DNA from: Canna indica
Taxonomy: Eukaryota; Streptophyta; Magnoliopsida; Zingiberales; Cannaceae
Assembly (NCBI GenBank): GCA_034359265.1
Contig: CP136890.1
Span: forward strand, 85,647,501 to 85,711,500
Length of the DNA stretch: 64,000 nt
Direction of reading: 5' to 3'
Below the pieces are notes generated by a model that searched no databases, was not told the DNA's origin, and worked only from the letters and a program-made list of their open reading frames with translations. A program made the position numbers and the translations under genes. Below are positions 1-12,240 of the stretch, piece by piece (positions within the stretch are counted from its first letter, which is position 1; each line of letters opens with the position of its first letter).

Positions 1-493
1 GTTTCTCTTTGTTAATAATCCAATAAATAATGGTTTTTTGCATGAAGTCATGTTTATTTGGTGGTTTTTTTTTTGCAAACTAACTGATTGTATATTTTTG
101 AGAAAAATACATGTACCACCCCTCTACATAGTCTAAAGATGTCCTGCCCCCATGATTTTAAAAATACTTGTACTTTCCATCTATTTCCATGTGGTTCCTG
201 GAAGCATTGGTCGCAGATTTCATGATAAAAATATATTTTTCGCTTAACTCATGCCACATCAGCTGCTACATTATTTTATAAATTTATTACTTTCTCCACC
301 ATCAATAATGATAAAGATGTCTTCGTTTTGCTTGAATTTCGATGAACCTTTAGATCTAGTGATTTATGATCTAGTAAGATATGTATATTGTATCTTTGCT
401 AGTATTCTATGATCACTTACTTGATAAGGTGAATGTACCACATTAAGACTTTTACTGGAAGGGTACTTTATATAGTGCTTATGTAGTTTATCC

Positions 494-1180
494 TAAGGTT
501 TAAAAAACCGCCTGAAACGGTATATACTGGCCGGTATATACCGGTTTTTGGGGATTCCGGTATTCGATATACCCGGTATTTGAAAATACAATTGATGAAT
601 AAATGCTTAAAATCAATATTCAAATGTCAAATACATGAATACAATGTTTAAAAGCCATTTGGTACTCTATTAGGATTTCTCGATACAAGAGAATTACATT
701 AGAATTAATATAGGGCGACACAGGCCCACAACCCAAAGGGTCTAAAAAATTTCTAATGTGTTGGTAGAAATTAATATAGCGGGACCGCCGAAGACTCTGT
801 ACCCCTGGCAGGGGGCACTGCCCCCTTGACCCCCGCCCGCTAACCGGCTAGCGGGACCGCCGAAGACTCTGCGTAGCGCAACATCAACTAAGATGATGAA
901 TATCATGAGTTGGTACGTCTTATGTTGCGTACCAACACATGGTATTAATTCTAATGTTATTCTCTTGTATCTATGAAAAATCCTAATAGAGTACCAAATG
1001 GCTTTTAAACATTGAATTTATGTATTTGACATTTGAATATTGATTTTAAGCATTTATTCATCAATTGTGTATTATTAGAGTTATATCTAACTTTTTTTTT
1101 TTTTTTAAAAAAAACGGTATGCTATTATCCATACCGGACCGTACCGTGTGTCGGTACCGGTACCGAGATTTTAAACCTTG
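494..1180. mobile_element. Foldback MITE (hAT/MULE-like) with 8-bp TSD
   Basis: The ends match as inverted repeats: TAAGGTTTAAAA on the left, and the right end read in reverse gives CAAGGTTTAAAA. Two near-identical inverted arms of about 135 bp (about 580-712 and 945-1075) flank a GC-rich centre. In the centre a block starting GCGGGACCGCCGAAGACTCT occurs twice, at about 779 and 851. The element is flanked by GTTTATCC at 486-493 and 1181-1188, an exact 8-bp target-site duplication (9 bp if one mismatch is allowed). It has no coding capacity. It lies upstream of the two visible EPA1-like exons, so probably in an intron of that gene. An 8-bp duplication suggests hAT; a 9-bp one would suggest Mutator. 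Confidence 0.7.
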
Positions 1181-2456
1181 GTTTATCCTTTGATCTTTGA
1201 ATTTCCTTATTTGGAATTTTAAGAAGCTCAACCTTATGAACTTCGAAGTAAGTGATCGCCAGTTTGTAATCCTTAAATACAGTTTTTAATTGGTAGGATT
1301 GAGGCTTCAACGCTAGGATGTTAGGAGGCATTTTGATTATATATAACAACTGGATTCTTGCCTCAACACTTAAATGAGGATGCGGTTTTATATAGAAAAA
1401 GCAACTGTCGATGGAAATATAGTTTAAGTTTACACTTATTGTTTTTGTTATATTTGGTTAATTTTTTATTATCATTTGGGCATTCGGTTTCCTAATTGGT
1501 GTTGTATTTATAATTAAAAGGCCTTTTTCAGATAGGATGATATGCTCAGTGGGATTTTTAGTATTGCAGCTTTCTATAGATAGGCTTCTTAAATTATCTC
1601 CTATTTTAGCGATCTTCATTCTTTCTCCCCACAAAGAGATGTTTCCAGTAGTGAGTTTATGGTGACCATCAATCTAACAGAAGTTTTTGCAAAAAGAATA
1701 TGATATTAAAACTATGTTTACTCCAACCTAAATAAGTATCTCTGAAATAAAGTGATTTAAGGTATGTTTTCTTCTTCCAAACATTGTGTCAATCTGGAAT
1801 TTTTTTTATTCATATCATTTACTCCAGAATTGGTCTATATTCGGGATTCAACTGAAGAATCTTCCCAAATATTAGTTGATATTTGGCCAATTGTAATTAG
1901 TTTTCAGTTTACTCAATCGTGGTTGGTCTTTGCCTTGTTTGGTATTTAGCCATTTTTGTCTAGTTTTGCCTCTATGCCTGGAACTGGATCACCTACCTTC
2001 ACCTATAAAGATAACTTGTAGAAGTGAGGGACACAATATTAGTAGGATATTGTTGACAAACACATTCTTGTGTATTGATGAGGACCCAATTATTCCTTCG
2101 GATTATGGTCAGGAAGAAGGTACATAAACTTTTTAGATTGCTGAATTAGATGACTATTGAGAACTTTACTCCAGCAGGGATATGTGGTCTTAAATTAAGC
2201 ATGGAGTAATGAGGTCCCATAATGGGTGGAAAGCAGGTAATATAAGGAGAAGAAAGATTTGGATGGTGAAAGAACTAAAGACGATCATGTTTCATTCTCA
2301 TTCCATTGACCATACAATGATATTTAGCTTAGGCTTATGATTTCAGGAGATCTAATGTAATGACAAATGATCGTTGCCCCCTCTGAGTGGAAATATGTTA
2401 AATTTCACCAGAATTTTGGTTTTCCCAATATTTTTATGATCTCTTCTTCTTTGCAG

Positions 2457-3012
2457 GATTTATGGTGATATTGCAAAAGTAGCTGAAAATAACTCACTTT
2501 TAAAACGTTCCTACCCCCTTGCTATGTCATCTCCTGCACCATCAGACTTGGCCCCTTCACAACCTGCGAAGGGGAAGAATACTACCACTGGATCTTCTGA
2601 TGGTATGCTAATGTTTTTTCCAATTTGTGCTCTGATTGTAGTCCTTGCTTTATATTGATTGACTTGTTTTTATCTCTAATAAAAACAAATCAATGGTGCA
2701 GAAGGAAAGCAAGACTCTGCAGGCAATCTCACATCACAATCTTTGGAGACGTCAAATTCTAACAAAAAAGACCTGAGGTTTCGTCGAACTTCTTCAGTCA
2801 ATGATGCAGACATTATAGAACCTTCATTCAGTGATATGCTGAAGAGCACCAAAAAGCCTATGCCCGAGCCAGAGACACTTGAAGCGGGTTCAGTTGGAAA
2901 GGGTGCTAAAAAGAAAGGCAAGAAAGGTAGACAGATTGATCCATCTCTTCTTGGTTTCAAGGTTCATAGCAACCGCATCTTGATGGGTGAGATCCAGCGA
3001 CCAGATGACTGA
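2457..3012 (+). CDS. EPA1: C-terminal exons of an EPA1-like GYF-domain protein (5' part outside window)
   Basis: Two coding exons are visible, 2457-2602 and 2702-3012, joined in phase through a GT-AG intron (the codon GAA is split G|AA). The first reads ...AENNSLLKRSYPLAMSSPAPSD... and the second ends with a basic KKKGKKGRQIDPSLLGFKV segment, then SNRILMGEIQRPDD and a TGA stop. That ending is the conserved C-terminus of plant GYF-domain proteins of the ESSENTIAL FOR POTEXVIRUS ACCUMULATION 1 type, large cytoplasmic adaptors whose GYF domain binds proline-rich ligands and which are linked to translation control. The GYF domain and most of the protein are not in the window. I found no further exon between 1 and 2456, so a long intron carrying the 494-1180 MITE is likely. 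The family call rests on this tail alone. Confidence 0.8.
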
Positions 3013-5910
3013 CTACTGTAACCAATGTACCTAGTTCCATTACAAGGCTGTACAGGTCTACTCATAAAATTCTTTTTCTGAATAATTTAGATTAGGCTTT
3101 CAACTAATCTGTTGTATATGAGGGTTCATATTTTGAATTTTCCCCCCAGGCTCGTGTATGCTTAAATTTTGGAATTTTCGAACATGTACAGACCAATGAG
3201 ATCAATACAAGTCATTTTTATTCTTGTAGCTAACATCTCCTTACATTCAACAAGTTGCTTTGTTTTTGTTGGGTTAATGTCTAAATCTAAGATGAAATTG
3301 ACACTTCCTTAAATATCAATAGTATACTTATCCTTATGGTGTATAATTTTCACTTAACTGTAAATCAGAAAGATGATTACGCATCTTTCTTAGGTTTTGG
3401 AATTTATCACTGCAAATTTTCATGTATGCCAAGCCAGACTGCTTTTTAGAAATCCACCACTGACGAACACATGAAAAAAAATCCTTTGGAAAAAAGTTGT
3501 GTGGGGCCTCCTACCTTCATAGAGAAAAAGCAAGAATCTATTTTCTAGAAAGCGAAGAAAAGACTCTTATTTGTGTAGTTTTATCTATATAATTATTTGA
3601 TCAAACTATTTATTGTGTGTTGCCTGGTCCTGGCAGGATAAATATAATTTGTAGAGGCTTAGATGCTTTTCTATAGAAAACTTTAACTTTATCACTTATA
3701 TACTTTGGAATAAATAATGTTCTCACTACTATGTAATCAAGAATGATAGTAATTGCATGCATGCATTGTCATCACAAAGAACACTCATTATTGTTATATA
3801 TACCTCCTCCAATCTTCCTTGTTGGCCCATGAAATTATAACCCCAAGTAATATTTAAGCAATATGCGTAGAGCTTCTATGATTATAATTAAGATTCAATA
3901 ATCGGAAAGATAAAATCGAATTGCTTCAAAAGAAAAAGGAGTACAACTGTACAAGCAAAATAAGATTAAAGGGATGACAACCATATATATATATTTTGAC
4001 GAGGAGACACTATCCTATATACACACCTATTGAACCAAAACACAACCAGCTCATCGAAAGTTGTGTTCATCCAGGCTCCAGCACCAGAAAATTTATGTTT
4101 CTTTAACTCCTTTTCCAGTTCCTTCAGTTTTCCATTTACTTGAGTTGAAGTTAATGTTTATTTTGTCAATATTATATACCTGCGTGCCTTGATATATATA
4201 CCAACAGCAATTTGTAATGTATTAGTCTGGACAAGGCCTGCCTCTTCGATTCTAGCTAGTATCATCAACGAATCTTATTCGAAATAGAATGTAATTCTTC
4301 AAATGTTGACTTAATACCCCTCATTTGACATGTGTCCATGCATCACCAGTTGGTTTTTTTGGCCAACACAGAAACACAGTACACAAACAGATCGCTAATG
4401 TTAATTCTTTCCCTCTATCACTAAACACTAAGCTAATGTAGATAGGTTAATTCAAGCAAAGTTGTAATGCAACAAAGCATCGGTGGTGGCCTCTCACCCT
4501 CTCCTCTCATCGATCAACATGCAATCCCGCATCGCAATTTCGTCGACCTATCTTTGGCATCCTGCAATCATCTTTGACATAAACTAAATTTTCTTCTTCC
4601 TTATAAGTGATCTGTAGCACAAACAAAAATCAAACAAGCAATATAGATATATGTGCGATGTGTTTTGTCTTTGTCTCGAGTTGTCGATACCTTGAATGGG
4701 TTGTTTCGGGTTGTCCTGGATTATCGACATCCAGAGCAAGGTGTGTTATCTTTGTCCATTGTTATTGGCATATGGAGGGTTGTCCTGAGTTGTTGACTTC
4801 GAGGGTGGGGTGTGTTGTCTTTGTCCATTGTTTGTTGGCATATGGACGGATTTTTGAAATAAACACATCTTTTTCATCATACATGTCGGATATTAATGAT
4901 TTAATGATGGTAAATTTTATCCAAAAAATTATTTTCTTGGCTAGTTTTATAAATATGATCATTTTTTAAAACGTTTATCCCAAAAGAACTATATAAAAAA
5001 ATGCCCATTAATTTTTTAAAATAACTTTTATTGTTTATTTTGCCTATAGTAATAAAATCTTTTAGATCCCCGGCCAGTGCTTGTACTTTGATAGCTAGCG
5101 GAAAACCACTAGAAAAATGTAACGAAAAAACCGACACCCAACTTGTAATGAAAAAAATTAACAGCTAATAGATGCCCCAAGTTATAATATAGACTTTTTA
5201 AATATGAGTTAATGGGAGCCCAAGTGAGTCTACAATAAATCAGGATATCGACGCCATAATTGACGCCGATATCGGGACAAATAGCATAATTAAAATCAAA
5301 GTCCCAGATGTGGGACTAATTAAATCTTTACTTGTTTTAAAAACAAATTAATAAAGGATTTGATGAATTATTTGAAATAGTTAATGATGTTTAAGAAACA
5401 TTAAATGAGATATGAGATTAATGATGCTATATATAAAATTGGAAATTGATGCCTCATTTCTTTTAATAAATATGCTATAGTGGACCTTAGTATTGTTTTT
5501 TAAATGATGATTTTTTTAAAGAAAATGTTTAGGATTTATTTAGGAAATAATTCTTTCTTTTAGAAAAAGATGACGAAAGTTATATTACTTTTACGAAGAC
5601 ATGACAAATGAAAGAAAGACACATCATCCAGTTAATAACCTTAGCTAATAATAGACAAAAATGTAAAGAGAGGATATATATAGTTAAATCAAATTGTAAA
5701 ATTTATGATATAGTTAACATAAATATATGAATTGGATACTACTGAAAATTTCTGGAAAATTCATGATATATTTAGCTATTAACCTTAAATTTTCTTACGA
5801 AGAAAATATAATAATAAAAAATTACTTTAGTATCACCAAGTTATATATACAGAAACCCTCGCACTAATTTTCAATGGGTTATTTTTGATTTCTAGCTAAA
5901 ATATTAAATA
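3013..5910. other. Intergenic, AT-rich, with one short tandem duplication
   Basis: This follows the stop codon of the EPA1-like gene; the first few hundred bases are probably its 3' UTR. At about 4700-4855 a unit of roughly 80 bp is present twice in imperfect tandem (GTTGTCCTG..., then TTTGTCCATTGTT...TGGCATATGG). I see no supported gene. The short open frames here are not conserved-looking and sit in low-complexity sequence. Confidence 0.5.
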
Positions 5911-6433
5911 AGAGAAAAATTAATGAATCTAATCCAAATTATAGTAAAATTAATAAATCTAACATATTTTTTAATTTGCATAAGACATAATCCAAATTCT
6001 GAATTAACATCAATTATATCTCATCGACAAATTGTTGATAATGAAAAAATTATTTGCCGAGGTGGCATCTCAATCAACACTTAATTAATATATTGATTTT
6101 TTAATACTTATGTACACAAATCAGCAGTCGAATATTTTTTTAACTAATACTTATATTTATTAGTTGTCGAATAGTTAGTTGCTGACGTGGCATTTCAATT
6201 AGTTCGAGTGAGGACGATGTCAGGTTAAGATTTTTTTTAATGTGCTGCTGATTTATGTATATAAGTATTAAAAGAATCAATATATTAGTTGATAATTGGA
6301 ACGCCACGTCGACGACTAATTATTTCATTAATTGGTGTTAATTCGAAACTTTGATTTATACTTGATGCAAAATAAAAGTTGAATTAAATTTGTTAATTTC
6401 GCCATAATTTAGATTGGATTCATTAATTTCTCT
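5911..6433. repeat. Inverted-repeat (foldback) element
   Basis: The left end AGAGAAAAATTAATGAATC is repeated inverted at the right end (GATTCATTAATTTCTCT). The arms stay recognisable for about 200 bp towards a centre near 6160, with matching segments such as TTTGTCGACGA-like and AATCAATATATTA/TAATATATTGATT. Flanks ATTAAATA and ATTAAAAA agree at 7 of 8 bases, a possible decayed target duplication. No coding capacity. Probably a non-autonomous DNA transposon, family unassigned. Confidence 0.5.
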
Positions 6434-6499
6434 ATTAAAAATTAATTAGATGTTAACCACATTTGATCAAATTGGCTTCTCGGTATTAAATTAGACACT

Positions 6500-7396
6500 T
6501 AGAGGTGTCAATGGGTCGAGTTTGCCCATGGGCAGCACGAACCCGATCCGAAATGGATCATGCTTGGCCCGACCCAAAATCGGTCGTGCTTGGCCAGACC
6601 CAAAAAATTTTGGGCCAGGCCTAGCCCAACACGCTAGGCCTTAGGGCATGTGGGCCATGCTCGGCACTGCCCATGTGCCTAGGGATGACAATTCAAACCG
6701 ATTAATCGGTTAAATGAACCGTAAAATTTTGTTTTAGATAGTAGATTTGCAGTTCATTTTTGATTTCGGATAGTAAAACTAAAAACTATTTAAAATCAGT
6801 TCAATTTTGGTTATTGGGCCGCGGTTAACCGATAACCGAAATCGATTATATATTCGATTTCGGTTATCAATTTTTTGCGATTAACCGATATCTGAAACCG
6901 ATAGTAATATTATTTATATTAAATATAAACTCGAAACTTGTTATCCTTGTCCACTTACCTATTTACCCATAACCTATTACCTATTAAATCTTTGAACCGA
7001 TTAACTGGTTAGTAAACGAATAACCGATTCTATCCAAATCGAAAAATTCGATTTCGGTTATCCGCAGATATTCGAAACTGAGCCGGTTTTGGTTTCAGAT
7101 ATGAATTTTTGAAACCGACCGATTTCGGTTTCAATTTTGGTTTCGATTAATCCACAAAAGTGCGTTTAATCGAATCGTTACCATCCCTACATGATGTACC
7201 AAGGCCATGGCACGCCCAAGAGGCCAGCACAAGTGCATGCCTAGGTTTGCGCTGGGCTGGCCCAAGCCCCAAGGGGCAGGCCTAGTGCCTGATTGCTCCT
7301 TTGAAAATTTGGGCCATGTCTAGTATGATTCAACCGACAATGGCTTGATTGGGCCTGATCGTGGGCCGATCCGAGCTCGAACAATTATCACCTCTA
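6500..7396. mobile_element. hAT-like non-autonomous element, host of a nested insertion
   Basis: It starts TAGAGGTGTCAATGGGTCG and ends with the inverted counterpart (ATCACCTCTA), the terminal pattern seen in many plant hAT-derived repeats. Flanks TTAGACAC (6491-6498) and TTAGACTC (7398-7405) agree at 7 of 8 bases, fitting an aged 8-bp duplication if one base at each end is assigned to the element. The interior is rich in GGGCC/GGCCC words. It is interrupted by a second element at 6680-7189. No open reading frame of note. Confidence 0.5.
6680..7189. mobile_element. Nested hAT-like MITE
   Basis: It starts TAGGGATGACAATTC and ends GTTACCATCCCTA, giving inverted termini TAGGGATG of the Ac-like kind. 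The interior is made of repeats of an AACCGATTAA / TTCGGTT theme. It splits the surrounding element at 6500-7396, so it inserted later. The flanks start CATG on both sides but a full 8-bp duplication is not clear. Confidence 0.5.
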
Positions 7397-7944
7397 GTTA
7401 GACTCGGCACTTCGGCAGGAGATCCCAAGACGTCATTGTTCCAACTTCCATGTCGAAAAGGTAGTGTCAGAACTCAGAATCAATGGCCGAGCACAAGTTG
7501 GGTGCGAAGAAACCAAGAAGGATTTGATTCGCGACACCATGTGGGTACAAGCGTCATCACTGTCACCATCTCTTAATTGCCTAATAACAACAAAGATTCC
7601 TGCGCCGTAGTTACAGCGTATCCCCAGCACCCCAGCGCGCCAGCCTCCGAAAGCCAATCGACTTGTTGATGATGCTGGATAAGTTCTCTATTGGTTACTG
7701 TCACTTCAGCCTCCTGGCTCAGACAGCAAACACCCTAACACGGCCTCCCATTGGTCGCCAACCTCATCCCACTTTGAAGGACGACGCTGCATTGGCTAAA
7801 TAGAAAGAAAAAAAGATAAATGAATGGCCACCCAAAGGCAGGACCATGGTGGATTGATGGGGCTGTTTATGGCATGCTCTCACTCTTTTAAGTCATTCCC
7901 ACTCATATCTGACTCATCTTTCAATCATTTTTAATTTTTTCATT
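7397..7944. other. Intergenic stretch without a recognisable feature
   Basis: Moderate GC and not obviously repetitive. Short open frames on both strands overlap each other and resemble no family I know. I assign nothing here. Confidence 0.4.
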
Positions 7945-9010
7945 TTAAACAATTTACTAAATTCGAATTTTGAGAATGAAAAATTTTTAAAATCGAATTT
8001 AAAAATTTTAAAATTTTTCAAATCGGAATTTAGTGGATCGAATTCTTATATTATCCCTGGCCAAACTCTCTAACCAATTAGATCAAAAATTAAAACATAT
8101 ATATACATAAAATATAAGAAATATTAATTTTTAATTTATAACATATTTTTTATGATAAAAATAAGATATTAGAGAATAAAAAATATATTTTTCAAACTCC
8201 TTAATGTATTAAAGATTTTTGCACAAAGTCTATAAATTTAAATTTAAATTAAAAATTATGAAATATTTTGATGTAAAATATTTTTTTGGATCATAGTACA
8301 TCTTTTGTATCATTAAAAAATTATTTAATGAATTCAAATATTTTTTTAAAAAAATTATGAAGTTATTATAGACTTTGCATAAAACTCTTTAATGAGTTAG
8401 AGACTTTTGTTTATAATAATTTTATAATTATAAAAAAGTAAAATTTAATTCATAAAAATTATATATGTGATATAAAAGATGTGCTAGAGTCTATCAAAAT
8501 ATTTTGGACAAAAAATATTTTATTATTTTTAATTAAAAATTAATTTTATAAACTTTGGGCAAAAGTCTCTAATGCATTAGAGACTTTTGCGCAAAGTCTA
8601 TAATAATTTTATAATTAAATAATAATAATTAATAAAATATTTTTTTAAATATAAAAGATGTGTTGTGGTTCAAAAAAATATTTTTCATCAAAATATTTCA
8701 TAATTTTTAATTTAAACTTAGATTTATAGACTTTGTGCAAAATTTTCTAATGAATTAGAGAGTTTGAAATTTTATTTTTTAGACTCTAACATCTCATTTT
8801 TATTATATAAATTAAAATTTATTTTTTAAATATTTTTTAATATATTTTTAAATAATTTTTAATCAAAGTCTATAATTGGTTAGAGACTTTAACCTAGGGG
8901 TAAAATGAGTATTCAATCCACTAAATTTTAATTTAGAAAATTTTAAAACTTCAAATCCAATTTTGAGAATTTCTCATTCGAAAAATCCAAATTTTATAAA
9001 TTGTTGTTTC
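7945..9010. repeat. Long imperfect inverted repeat with internal reiterated motif
   Basis: The left part (about 7948-8075: ...ACAATTTACTAAATTC..., ...GAATTTAGTGGATCGAA...) is mirrored by the right part (about 8905-9007: ...ATTCAATCCACTAAATT..., ...TTTATAAATTGTTGTTTC). Between the arms a motif around ATGCATTAGAGACTTTTG plus CAAAGTCTATAA recurs about five times in both orientations. No coding capacity. The structure fits a non-autonomous terminal-inverted-repeat element; exact ends and target duplication are not resolved. Confidence 0.45.
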
Positions 9011-9359
9011 ACTTTTACCTCTTATTTTATTTTTTAAATTACAAATGATGACCAACAAAAAAATAATAATCCAGTTTTAATTATGTAATTTGGGCTTACA
9101 TCAATCCTTTTTATCACAAATTCACAACAAAATTTCCAGGTTTTTTCTCACGGGTCAGAGCACGAAAATGAAGTAAGAGAAGTAAATATATAGAACAATT
9201 GGCATGGAGAATTTGATTTCAATTTGTAGCAGATGGATAAGAGTGAAAATTCATTTGACCTGCACAGGTTAAAGACCCAATTAAACCCTTTATGTACATC
9301 CTAACCATGAGATCTGATCTGCATTAATTAGCAGCTACTACATCAGGGAATTAATTGCT

Positions 9360-11599
9360 TCAAGAGTATGATCTTATCAGCCCCAAATTGTAGAGGAATT
9401 TTTCTGATCTGGTTTTGAAGAGAGTGCCAAATGAGAACTTGCCATTATCCTCTGGTGGAGAACTTGCACTTGCAGCATCCTTTACATGCAGAATTGTTTG
9501 CCCAATCTCTCTTCTCACAGCATCAATCGTATGGCTTTCCACTGGGTTTCCTGATGCATCCACAACGTAGAAAGCATTCACAGCCTGAGATCCTCTCGTC
9601 GAAACTTCTGCCTGGATCACTGAAAGTCCATTTTCGCGAAAGATTCGGGTGACATCCGAGAGAAGACCAATCCTATCTTCGCAGCAAAGCTCAAGCCTCA
9701 CACCCTGTTTAAGCTGGAGAGTTCATAATTGTGAATTTTCAAGAACAATAATATAGAGAGGACCAACTTACATCTGTAGCTCTTCGCCCGATTGCCGCTG
9801 CCAAGCTATTCGCTAACCGGGCTCTCTCTTCTTCAGAACTCACTGGGCATCCATCGGCTTTTCTAATGTAGTATTCCTGCGTAGATGTGAACATGTCAAA
9901 CTTGATGCAACACTTGCAATGCAGAATAATTCTAGTTTCCAGGTCAAGAGAATCAATTAAGCCTTTCAAATCTTTAGCTTTTATTTCTAGAACCAAAGAA
10001 CTTTTTTGTAGTACTTATTGAAGTATAGTAGTATACTATTTCTAGTAAATGTCAGTATATGACATAGTACAATATCAAGAGATAATCTAAGAATTGTTCT
10101 ACTAATTGCAATGGATAAAAGCAAGGACAAGAATTGATGCTACGAGAGCAGCTTAGGAAGTCAAACCTGGCAAGCTTCTGGTTCTTCAGCAATCACAGTT
10201 GCATGGGAGACGACATATTGCATATCAGTGAGAGTGCAGACAGTGTCAAAGAGAAGCTTAGGGCGATCCCTGCTGCGCACATTGACGACCGTATAGCCCT
10301 TCTCTGCACAATTCTCGACGATGATAAGGGGTTTGTTCTTGTCATCATCAGCGATGCCATCTTCTTCCTGAACGCTACCATCTTCATATTCCTGGTCAGC
10401 AAACATTATCTGATGCAGCCTCCTTTCAGCATGCGTCGAGTCCATGGAGATCGCGGTCTTCGCACTCTGCTTATCTTGGTTTCCTTTCAGGACATAGAGG
10501 AGAAGGTGCCTAATCTTCGACAGCCGCTCCGCATCGTCGATTCGTGCTCCGGTCGATTCGTCGGTGACATAGACCACCGAGGCCATTCTCGAATTGTGAG
10601 TCCAGACCTCGGCACCCACCACATTGCACTTGAGGTTTGTGAGAACGGCAAAGATCTCAGAGAGAAGACCCGGTCGATCTCTCCCGATGAGTTCGACGGA
10701 AGTGTGATTTGCAGCAGCTTGAAGGCCAACTGACCTTCTTAATGCTCTTGCTTCGAGAGACTGATTGCCATTTAGAAATAGACATTTCAGCACAAACACG
10801 GAAAAAGCAAGATTAATCTCGAAGCTAATTAAGCAGTCAATTCTACTTTTTGATGAGTCTATTGGAGATATGTCAAAGCAGATCCGAGAACGAGAACAAA
10901 ATGAAGCATCAAAAGCGTATCGATTTACCTGTTCGATTCGCCCAACAACGCCTTCATCTGAAAGCTTATTCCCATGTCGGTCGACAACATGAAACACTGC
11001 AGAAGGAAGAGCAAGCGAGAAGAAGACGGATGAGATTGAGCAAAAACAAAGTCACAACTGCATACAAAGTAAAGATGGAAGGAAAAATGCAAAGGCGGAA
11101 CTCAAAAGCTGACCATCCATAAACCATTCTCCATCAGAAGAAATGTAAGCCCTCTTGATAGAAAGCTTCAAATCAGTCAAGACCTGCACCACTTCCAGCA
11201 AACTTCCTTGCTTGTTAGCACTATCCACCTGCATCAAAATCCAAAGAAGAAAACAAGCAAAAATAAAGGTCAATCAATCACACAAGCAAAACCAAAAGAG
11301 GATGCGCTCTCTCTCTCTCTCTATCTCACAGGCATACCAACCTTTACCAAGGTAGCTTTCCTGCTCGAAGTGTTATCCACAGTAACTCTGCAGGAACCAA
11401 CCCAAAAAGCACATGAGAAAGAAACTTTTCACAACTCCGAAATTGTAAAAGACTCCAATTCCAATCAAGAAATAGTTCCTCTAAAAGAAAAGGAAAAAGA
11501 AAAGGAAATCTTTCACCTTGGGGGATTCATGCGAAGGACTAGCTTCTCATACTCCTCATCAACCTCACTGGAAATATACCCCCCACCACAGCCCATCAT
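9360..11599 (-). CDS. ACR4: ACR4-like ACT-domain repeat protein, seven exons
   Basis: Exons (minus strand): 11599-11517, 11387-11342, 11228-11114, 10996-10929, 10760-10167, 9876-9772, 9704-9360. All introns are GT-AG and all joins keep frame, giving 451 aa, close to the roughly 450 aa usual for plant ACR proteins. ACT domains lie at about 40-100, 124-200, 258-335 and 339-415. Family signatures include [60 protein letters not shown] and [20 protein letters not shown]. The C-terminus GLIRSYS follows the last ACT domain. ACT repeats are ligand-binding regulatory modules, and ACR proteins are thought to sense amino acids or control amino-acid-linked signalling; no catalytic domain is present. I chose the ATG at 11599; the next codon is also ATG. 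The upstream strand is CT/GA-rich 5' UTR. The subfamily (ACR4 rather than a close paralogue) is inferred from length and tail. Confidence 0.9.
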
Positions 11600-12240
11600 G
11601 GTTGGTTGCAGGGCCGGTACTATTAGTACCACCACAGCCTTATTTGAAGCAGAGGCTGCTGCTGGCCAGAGAGAGAGAGAAAGAAAGATGAAATAAAAAG
11701 ATTCCACGCCCTATCTCTTCTTATTGGGGTACTTAGACCGTCCACCCTTCTCCTCCCAACACTGTGCTCAGTATTTGGTTGTGGGGGGCACATGTGCTTT
11801 TTGCTCCATATTCCTCCCCGGTGGCGTGTGGTGGGGCTCGCGGCTGCTGGTGACTTTATATGGAAAGGAGAGAGAGAGAGAGATAGGCCAAATACTGAAA
11901 TACACCCCATGGGGGATGGATCTTCCATTTGTTGCAGAGTTGCCATTGGAGGTGGTCCTTCTCCTTCACTTTCTCTCTCTATTCGATTTCCTTCCACATC
12001 AGTGTGGTGTGGTGTGGGCAACTTGCTAGGATCACTGGGGTTCTTCGTCTCTCTCAGCTACAGTTGTCTCTCTCTCTCTCTCTCTCAGCTACAGTTGTCA
12101 ATCCTCATTGGTTGGCTAGATTTAGTTGGAATTCCTTCGGTGGAGCCTCCCAAAAGAAACAGTGGAAAACAGCAAATCTTGGGGGGCTTTTTTAAGGAAA
12201 GAGAATGAATCAGTGGATTAATTCAAACCCTTCCTCTGAC
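11600..12240 (-). promoter_or_regulatory. Probable 5' UTR and promoter region of the ACR4-like gene
   Basis: Upstream of the ACR4-like start the minus strand is rich in CT runs (plus-strand GAGAGA at 11669-11690 and 11866-11884; CTCTCT at about 12067-12086). Such tracts are common in plant 5' leaders. I see no unambiguous TATA element and cannot place the transcription start. Confidence 0.35.

Noticed and set aside
1764..2127. Possible additional exons of the EPA1-like gene
   Set aside because: Short frames without similarity to the family and without convincing splice-site pairing.
10134..10733. 199-codon plus-strand frame
   Set aside because: Antisense to the largest ACR exon, which is supported by ACT domains and splice sites.
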